DNA of 64,000 nucleotides from Pelobates cultripes. Taxonomy: Eukaryota; Chordata; Amphibia; Anura; Pelobatidae. The stretch spans positions 113,973,941 through 114,037,940 of the forward strand of contig OW240921.1 of NCBI GenBank assembly GCA_933207985.1. The letters run 5' to 3'. The position numbers were made by a program, and so were the translations under genes. Numbering within the stretch: position 1 is the stretch's first letter; the number at the start of each line of letters is the position of its first letter. Positions 58,240 through 64,000 of the stretch are shown here, piece after piece. The notes beneath the pieces were generated by a model, which searched no databases, had not been told where the DNA came from, and saw nothing but the letters and a program-made list of their open reading frames with translations.

Positions 58240-58680
58240 CAGAACCGTTCAATTCCACCCAAATGGGAATCTCTCAAAAAGAGAACAGTTTTTCTTGATG
58301 ACATACTAAAGGTCAGTATGATTTAGAAAGGGCTCACAAACTCAGCTTTTCCAAATTCAGGAGGTTAGGTAGGGGTTTACACAATAAAAACTGCAAGGCC
58401 AGTATGTCTGGCAAAGCAGTGGTTAACCTACTAATGAGATTGCATCCGAAACCATTCTCGGCAACTGGAAACAGTTACCGCCGATGCTGATTGGCTGTAT
58501 GATGTAATTAAGTGGCGTGCCCTACCCCTTTATATTGCAAGGAGACTGAGACTAGCCTCATTGCCCTTGAGAAAGGTGCATTTGAGCGCCGAAACGCGTG
58601 TTGAGCAGACGCTAAATATTATTTTACTCAGGGATTCCAATATATTTTTCTTTCATGTAATTTTCTTTAATTACTATTGG
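58240..58680 (+). repeat. Penelope-like terminal repeat with hammerhead-like motif
   Basis: 58251-58290 repeats 54871-54908 of element 2 (ATTCCACCCAAATGGGAATC). At 58570-58605 CTTGAGAAAGGTGC, a loop, GCGCCGAAACGCGTGTTG has the GAAACGCGT box of the ribozymes at 68 and 32447, but the CTGATGA box has become CTTGAGA and the base after GCGT is G, so cleavage is not expected. Part of the element 2 terminal repeats. Confidence 0.5.
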
Positions 58681-59214
58681 TTTAGATTCTGAGGGGGGCT
58701 GCCACAAAGCAGTAAGGCAGGTGGAGGAGGTGGATTGGGGCAGTTTATTTAGCAAGCTTTTTAAAACAATTGTACTGTGCATTTTCCCACGCTATATCTT
58801 ATTACTCCCTGTAACGGATCACCTGGCACCCCGACTGGGTACCTCCATTGAAGGATGCTCCTAGCGCTTCCTGAGGACTCCAAGAACTGCAGCAGACACC
58901 ACAACCACCGAACCGGAGAAGCATACGAATGCTGTAAGCAGCTGAACAGGAAAAGCATACAATCAGCTTACACTCCTGGCAATCAGCATACAATCCAATT
59001 CCCCCAATAACGAATAACTTCGTTTTGAGGTCATGCAGAACTTGACCGGCTTTGCTGATGGGGGTCGATTGCGTGGCCCTGGTGATTCACTTATTGAGGA
59101 CAAGCTGTCACTCCTGGTCTCATCTGCATCAGAATCACTCTTCCGATATCTTCGTTCGCGTCTTTGGGACATCAATACAGACCTGCTGGGAGGAGCCAGT
59201 CTCAGTACTCTGTA

Positions 59215-59545
59215 GAGCTCTGCAGTGGAGGGCTGACACAGGACCAGTTGGGGGTGAAGTTCTTAAAGATCTGAGAAGTTGCCCTGGGTGTACCAGGAGT
59301 TGCTGAAGACCAGGGTGGGGTCTTTTTCCATGATGGAGTTTCTAGCCCTGGTGTCATAGTCAGGAATTGCTGCTTCACAAAGAGAGCCTGTTCGGCCTTA
59401 AACTGGAGACGCTCTCATCCCAGGCGAATTGCAGCCTCTGTAAACTTCTCCCGCTCATCCGGAAAGGCCCGTTTCTGATCCTCAAAGATCGCTCTGTCCT
59501 GCTGTAGCCTTAGCTGCTCTTCCAGGAAATAAAGCGCAGGCTACA
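59215..59545 (-). pseudogene. ssx2ip: SSX2IP (ADIP)-like gene fragment inside the TIR element
   Basis: On the minus strand from 59545: FLEEQLRLQQDRAIFEDQKR, then AFPDEREKFTEAAIRLG-stop-ERLQFKAEQALFVKQQFLTMT, then TPGLETPSWKKTPPWSSATPGTP. The block FTEAAIRLG...ER..FE.ER/A...LKQQFL.MT is, from memory, the signature coiled coil of SSX2IP (afadin- and alpha-actinin-binding protein). One in-frame TGA (from CGA) breaks it and only ~100 codons remain, so it is a non-functional captured piece. Opposite-strand ORFs of the element begin immediately upstream. Confidence 0.6.
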
Positions 59546-59682
59546 AGCAGCTCTGTCCCAGTACGATGGCCCTTTCTTAACAAAGGGTGAACTGGACAAG
59601 CTAGAGGTCCCGGCTTTATGACATTAGGGAAAATAGGGAACACCTACTGGATCTCTCAGAAGCAACTAACCTGGAACCTGAT

Positions 59683-60078
59683 TTGACCCACCTGGCCACC
59701 ATGGAGTGGGAGCTTGAACTGGATTACAAGCAATTGTTTGACTCTGCACAGCAGCAGGTACCAGAGACTGGGGATTTAATAGACCTTACATCTGAATATG
59801 TTGGTCAGGTAGATGTGGAAGGAACCGTATTCTCCACACCTGAATCACGGGGATACTGGACAGCCATCCCAGATCTCCCAACTCCTGGCATGGAAACTCA
59901 TGCAGCAGAGGTAGAGGTTGTCGGTCTCCCCCTTCAACAGCAGATTGAGTTACTGGGAATAGAGGTAGTCGATCTCCCTCCCCAGCTGAAGTTTGCGTTA
60001 CAGGGAGAAGAGGCAGTTGGTCTTTTTCCCCAGCGGCAAAGTGTAACCCCAGCAGAAGAGAGGACAGAGGACCACTAG
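59683..60078 (+). CDS. Hypothetical Gln/Glu-rich ORF of the TIR element
   Basis: 131 codons: THLATMEWELELDYKQLFDSAQQQVPETGDLIDLTSEYVGQVDVE, then three ~20-residue repeats of the type EVVGLPLQQQIELLGI/EVVDLPPQLKFALQGE/EAVGLFPQRQ. An open stretch in the same sense lies upstream (SQYDGPFLTKGELDKLEVPAL, ~59550-59625) after a frameshift. It resembles the non-enzymatic ORFs of some LTR-type or cut-and-paste elements but I recognise no domain. A second ORF at 60137-60475 has a related composition. Confidence 0.35.
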   Translation: MTHLATMEWELELDYKQLFDSAQQQVPETGDLIDLTSEYVGQVDVEGTVFSTPESRGYWTAIPDLPTPGMETHAAEVEVVGLPLQQQIELLGIEVVDLPPQLKFALQGEEAVGLFPQRQSVTPAEERTEDH

Positions 60079-61011
60079 CCCCTGGCCCCAACTTGCAGCA
60101 ACGCCGGAAGTTGAGAGCAGGGAGGACAGCCTTTCGGTGATGGTGGAACTTGAGGAGTACATCACCACCCCAGCTAAAGCACTGGCATTGAGTCAGAGCG
60201 CTGCTGGCCTCTGTGCCCAACTTGCAATGACGCTGGAGTTGAAGAGCAGGGAGATCAACCTTCTAGTGAAGGTGGAGTTCAAGGAGTGCGCAACTCCCCC
60301 AGCTGAAGCGCTGGCATCGGGGCAGAGCTCCACTTGCCTCTGCCTAAACCCACTGTTAACCCGCGAGCCTCAGGCATCAGACACTGATGGTCCCACAGAA
60401 GAACGGATGCCAGAGCAAAGCACGGCTAACCTCAGCCCTTTGCCACAATCACTGGGGGATCTCTATCCAATATAAATGGATGGGACTCTGGTCTCTACCT
60501 GTAGTCCCCAGGAAGGCTGTACAATGAGCTCCGATCCCCAACCCCATGTCAGAGGGGGCCCAGCTACCCTGCCTTCCCTCCAGCGGCTGAGAGAGATCCA
60601 GGGAGACAGGACAGTGGGCATGCATCGCCAGGTATATGCTTTTGTAGATGCAGAGGTCATCTGGTGTTTGGTCCAGGGTGGAAAAGGCCCTAAGTGAACC
60701 CAGTCAAGCCTCGGCGTCTGGGTCTGAAGTGTTTCAGGGTCCCTGATAACTACAAGGAAGCAGACTTGGCGGAGGTACTCGGTTGGAGTACTGGAGCTCC
60801 GTTACACTCCCTATTGCCCTCCCGGTCTCCTATCTTATCCCTGTGGCAACTAGATATTAGATAAACATGCAGTATTACTGTGATACTATACTGTCTGGTA
60901 TATCTTTACCACGGGTATTCATTCTATATCACACTAGATGGTATCTCTAGGAGGCTTTTTGTCATGGTGAATAGTCCTTATGGATTTATAATCTGGCTTA
61001 CAACTGATTAA

Positions 61012-61796
61012 GTGCTATCTCATTTATTTTACTTATAGCTACTGTATAACAAATATAGCCTAGAATTCATAAGGAAACAGACACTACTAAGTGATACTGT
61101 TCAACCTGGCTACATTGTTTTAAGTAGATGCTGAAGGGTACTGCCACGAATCACTAAGGCAGGTGAAGGAGATGGATTGGTGCAGTGTATTTAGCAAGCA
61201 TTTTTAAGCAATTGTACTGTTCCTTTTTCCCACACTATATCTATTACTCCCTATTCCCCTCCCGATCTCCTCTCTATCTCTGAAGCAGCTATTTAATAGA
61301 TACGCAGGAAACAGATACTACTAAGTGATACTGTTCAACCTGGCTACATTGTTTTTGAATCAAACAGCCAGGTGGATAACTTTTGGTTACAAATATCCCA
61401 TGATATAATCTACCTCCAATCTACTAAATACTACATCTAGTGTTTCACTACCTTATGTACATATTTAAAAGTAATTGGTTCCCTTTTTAATCACTTTTTG
61501 TTTTTCACTGTGTATGACACTATCACAATTAAGTGTTTATCTGTGTTTTTTTTTTACTTTTGTGGCACTGCTATACTTACATATATAGTGGTAACATTGT
61601 GAGTCCTGGTACCTTTGTTTTTCTGAGACCAGCTCTCATTTCTTTTCCATATTTGTATTTCAGGGTTATGCCCTGGTTATCCACTTAGCCCATTTTTAAT
61701 GCAACAGGTGTAGGACAGTTTCTGCCTTGCACTTGATCTGCGTTTTTTCCATAAATTAAAAGTTTATCCATCTTCAGCATTACTCAGCAGGACATC
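61012..61796. repeat. Right arm of the inverted repeat
   Basis: Reverse complement of 53022-53608. It contains the AAACAGAnACTACTAAGTGATACTG segment twice (61075 and 61310), separated by sequence resembling 58690-58800, so it is a composite. It ends in an inverted piece of Penelope-like element 1 coding DNA (61745-61796). Confidence 0.8.
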
Positions 61797-62087
61797 CAAA
61801 AAATGTCTGAAACCAGCTCTCATTTCTTTTCTAACTTTTAATTTATTTCGGAAACCAACTGACAAGGTTGCATTCTTACAGGCAAATTCCTTTCATCCAG
61901 TCAACATGATTCAAAGCCTTCCTTTCAGCCAGTTGTTATGTGTCTGTCGAATTGTATCCCAAGAGGAGAATTTTGATACTCAGGCACATAAGATTCTAGA
62001 TAATTTTCTATCCCGAGGGTACAATGAAACTTCATTACATGAAGCATTGGAAAAGGTCAACCACATGCTCAACCAAATCTGACTTTG

Positions 62088-62167
62088 TTAACCCCTTAAG
62101 GACACATGACATGTGTGACATGTCATGATTCCCTTTTATTCCAGAAGTTTGGTCCTTAAGGGGTTAA
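62088..62167. mobile_element. 72 bp palindromic MITE with TTAA target duplication (second copy)
   Basis: TTAA at 62088-62091 and 62164-62167, ends CCCCTTAAGGAC/GTCCTTAAGGGG. It is near-identical to the reverse complement of 17059-17130 and is inserted in Penelope-like coding sequence. Confidence 0.82.
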
Positions 62168-62359
62168 ACATGTCATTCACAAGAATTGGCACATTTTACA
62201 AAGCGATCCATCTATTTGTGATCTCTTTACGGAGAGACCGATCATGGCATACAAAAGATTCCGAAATATAAAAGCATTGATATCACCTTCTAGATCTACC
62301 ACTGCCTCCAAGATATCCTCTTGGCAGACACCGATTAGTGGAATGCACCGACGTGGCCA

Positions 62360-62430
62360 TTGTGCTAATTATTATTATTATTATGTTATTTATATAGCAC
62401 CATCAAATTCCGCAGCACTTTACAATGGGT
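62360..62430 (+). repeat. Short interspersed repeat (TATTTATATAGCACC...CGCAGCACTTTACAA)
   Basis: Plus-strand counterpart of 16340-16400, preceded by (ATT)n. It interrupts the Penelope-like reading frame between the Cys-rich linker and the C-terminus. Confidence 0.6.
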
Positions 62431-62519
62431 GGAACCTTGTTGGATCTACTATCTGGACATTCTGTTCCCTCATGGACTGAATGAGGAATGTGATTTTAAT
62501 CCTTTCCAGTAAATGGTTG

Positions 62520-63490
62520 ACATTTTCATATAGATCTTTCCTGTAGGATTATTGCTAACATTTTTCTTTAGATTGATGTTGTTACCGAGTTTTTTGGTTA
62601 GTTGATAACCTCTGCCTGTGTGTTTTACTTTTTATTATTTTTTCACATTTTTTAAGATTATCTTTTTTTTTTTATCTCTGTTTTCACAGTATTGTGTAAT
62701 TTCATAATGGATGTGGCCCTTCGATACTTGGACTACTCCCAGAGTGTGAATATGGACATATGTGGATACACATTGGACTTTTCACAATTGGAAATTATGC
62801 AATATGAGACGTTCCCATAGAGGATGCTTATGTTGGTCGGGATGTCCCGCACATGGGCAAATCTATTTGGTTGTCCCGAACATGCTCAAATCTATTTGGG
62901 TCCTGGTGCAGGCGCATTCCACGCGCTCACATCATGGGAGTTATGCATTGCGGGCGCATGCTCGATTAGCTGCTGCACTATACTCTGCATCCGCCGGATG
63001 GCTGCGGCATTCTGGGTGATGAGATTCTCTCTGGTTTATAGTGGAACTCACATGCGTTCCACTGATTATATCCATAATTTCTTTGTTCCCAATCTACTAA
63101 AAAATACTTTGATATGGGTCGGTATATTGTGAGTCCAATCCTTTGTACAGTGACAATCTGTTCATTATGCTTTTTTTTTAATACCTTTGATTCTGTTTAT
63201 TCTTTAGCATCTTAAATGTAATATGTATACATATTTACGTCCTGTTTATTGGTTTCCGTGACAACCATAGCCATGTGACAATGGTTAGGAGGTCTCCAAT
63301 TATTGTGGGTGGCCACCCATTACAATCAGGTGTTATTCGTGGTTAATTTAGGGTTTTCTCTCCTTTTTCATTATGCTCACTTGATAAAGGCATACATGTC
63401 GAAACGTTGGGGGCTTTTATTTGATTTTTCATCCCCTTCTCACTCATTCTGCAATTTTTTTTCTTTCTGGTATGTATTTATTGTTTAAGT
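62520..63490 (+). repeat. Penelope-like element 1, 3' noncoding end and terminal repeat
   Basis: No gene. 63345-63485 is the inverted partner of 51190-51330. At 63383-63412 CTTGATAAAGGC...GTCGAAACGTTGG is a hammerhead-like but degenerate motif typical of Penelope terminal repeats. ORFs at 62762-63132 are unsupported. Confidence 0.65.
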
Positions 63491-63663
63491 GATGGTAGGA
63501 GCAGCACTCAATCCCAGCAGCCACCTGGTGCTCTGGAGCAGGACCAACAATCCCACAATGACAAGGCAACAAAGAAATTCCCCAAGGTGTTGAAGCCGCT
63601 TGCAGTTTTAATGAAACAAAAGGAACAGCAACGTTTCGACCTCCTAAGGGTTTTTTTATTCAA
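63491..63663 (-). repeat. Terminal repeat fragment of another Penelope-like element
   Basis: On the minus strand CCCTTAGGAGGTCGAAACGTTGCTG is the same kind of GAAACGTTG-ended motif, followed by a noncoding stretch with CTGGAGC...GCTCTGG inverted motifs. It abuts the L1-like fragment sharply at 63664. Confidence 0.5.
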
Positions 63664-64000
63664 GACTTTTACCTTTTGGAGAATTTTTTATAGTATTATT
63701 TATTTCTTCAAGTGTTATAGGTTGATCTAAGTCATTAATCATATCATTATTTAGTTTAACTTTCATATGTTCCTACAAATGTTGATTGATCTTTTTCTAT
63801 CTTTCTTATATTTTAATTATCCGGTAAATTATATAGTTCCTTATAATATTGAGAAAATATTTCTACTATTTATTTTGTTGTATTATATGTATTCTCTCCT
63901 TTTTAATTTTTTTTATATAATTTTGTGCCCTCTTTCCTTTTAGTGTTCTAGCAAGAAGCTTATCAGCTTTATTGCCATATTCATAAAAGTGTCTTTTTAC
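63664..64000 (-). pseudogene. L1-like LINE ORF2 fragment (runs off the window)
   Basis: Minus-strand translation from the window edge: KRHFYEYGNKADKLLARTLKGKRAQNYIKKIKKENTYNTTK-stop-IVEIFSQYYKELYNLPDN, then after frameshifts LDQPITLEEINNTIKNSPKGKS. The pattern (FYEYGNK..KLLA, EIF..YY..LYN, IT..EI...I...P.GKS) is the linker between endonuclease and RT in L1/Tx1 ORF2. It carries several stops and is truncated at 63664, just before the SPGPDG RT motif. Confidence 0.7.

Larger units (their letters stand above)
58810..60806. mobile_element. 2 kb terminal-inverted-repeat element (TGTAACGG ends, 5-bp TSD)
   Basis: Ends TGTAACGGA...and ...TCCGTTACA form ~37 bp imperfect inverted repeats that both run to GTACCTCC. 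CTCCC is duplicated at 58805-58809 and 60807-60811, and a related unoccupied sequence (ATTACTCCCTATTCCC) is at 61244-61259. TGT...ACA ends with a 5-bp duplication could mean a Ginger-like DNA transposon or an odd LTR-type element. It contains an SSX2IP-like fragment on the minus strand and plus-strand ORFs rich in Gln/Glu. No transposase or integrase seen. Confidence 0.7.
61836..62515 (+). mobile_element. Penelope-like element 1, C-terminal remainder
   Basis: FRKPTDKVAFLQANSFHPVNMIQSLPFSQLLCVCRI directly continues the ORF left at 53065, then LDNFLSRGYNETSLHEALEKVN. A 72 bp MITE (62092-62163) interrupts it, followed by MAYKRFRNIKALISPS...GMHRRGHC, a short interspersed repeat (62365-62430), and VEPCWIYYLDILFPHGLNEECDFNPFQ-stop near 62513. 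Most of the GIY-YIG core is deleted. Confidence 0.85.

Noticed and set aside
58570..58605. A functional hammerhead ribozyme
   Set aside because: The CTGATGA box is CTTGAGA and the nucleotide at the cleavage site is G, which does not support cleavage; kept only as a degenerate motif.
60476..60697. 73-codon ORF as a gene
   Set aside because: It begins directly after another short ORF inside the TIR element, with no recognisable domain; it may be part of the element's decayed ORF.
63383..63412. A functional hammerhead ribozyme
   Set aside because: CTTGATA and GAAACGTTGG lack the proper core and a U-H step with pairing helix I.

Overview
This window is vertebrate nuclear DNA, most likely from an amphibian and probably a frog. 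Gene density is very low. Almost all of it is mobile-element debris: CR1-like, L2-like and L1/Tx1-like LINEs, Penelope-like elements with hammerhead ribozymes, hAT and TTAA-target DNA transposons, solo LTRs and minisatellites. The only cellular gene family present is a decaying tandem cluster of nicotinamide/indolethylamine N-methyltransferase-like (NNMT/INMT-like) genes, all on the minus strand. The taxon call is inference from repeat types and the amplified NNMT-like family. There is one 100-N assembly gap at 9208-9307.

Layout. 0.5-9.2 kb is copy A of a segmental duplication (LTR-like repeat, a 1.9 kb shared repeat, degraded NNMT-like exon 2, exon 1, solo LTR, 5' end of a CR1-like LINE). 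9.3-16 kb holds TG-rich and other minisatellites, two Penelope-type inverted repeats and an L1/Tx1-like remnant. 16-22.6 kb is copy B, the only intact gene: three exons, 264 codons, consensus GT-AG introns, a TATA box. 22.6-24 kb is a minisatellite plus a hAT transposase fragment. 24.2-41.7 kb is copy C, homologous to A but enlarged by a 5'-inverted Penelope-like element, a 925 bp solo LTR, an L2-like LINE and a 1.4 kb hAT-like insertion. 40.4-45.3 kb is a CR1-like LINE containing an inverted copy of itself and a hAT-like element with telomere-like foldback arms. 45.7-47.4 kb is an L1/Tx1-like ORF1 remnant ending in poly(A). 49-50.7 kb is copy D, a single frameshifted exon 3. 51.2-63.5 kb is a nested Penelope-like complex that contains a second Penelope-like element and a 2 kb terminal-inverted-repeat element carrying a piece of an SSX2IP-like host gene. 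The last 340 bases are an L1-like ORF2 fragment.

How the parts relate. Copies A and C share the same 4-bp frameshifting deletion in exon 2 and both lack exon 3, so they descend from one already broken ancestor. They also share one solo LTR (TSD GTACC) whose empty site is seen in B. C alone gained another solo LTR (TSD ATAGT) whose empty site is seen in A. The repeats therefore give a relative history of the cluster: B-like ancestor, inactivation, first solo LTR, A/C duplication, then separate insertions. The most unusual sequences are a hammerhead ribozyme with a complete catalytic core and perfect helix I at 32447-32487 (minus), a second well-paired one at 68-109 (minus), the captured SSX2IP-like fragment, the hAT-like foldback element with telomere-like arms, and a ~1.5 kb head-to-head LINE palindrome.
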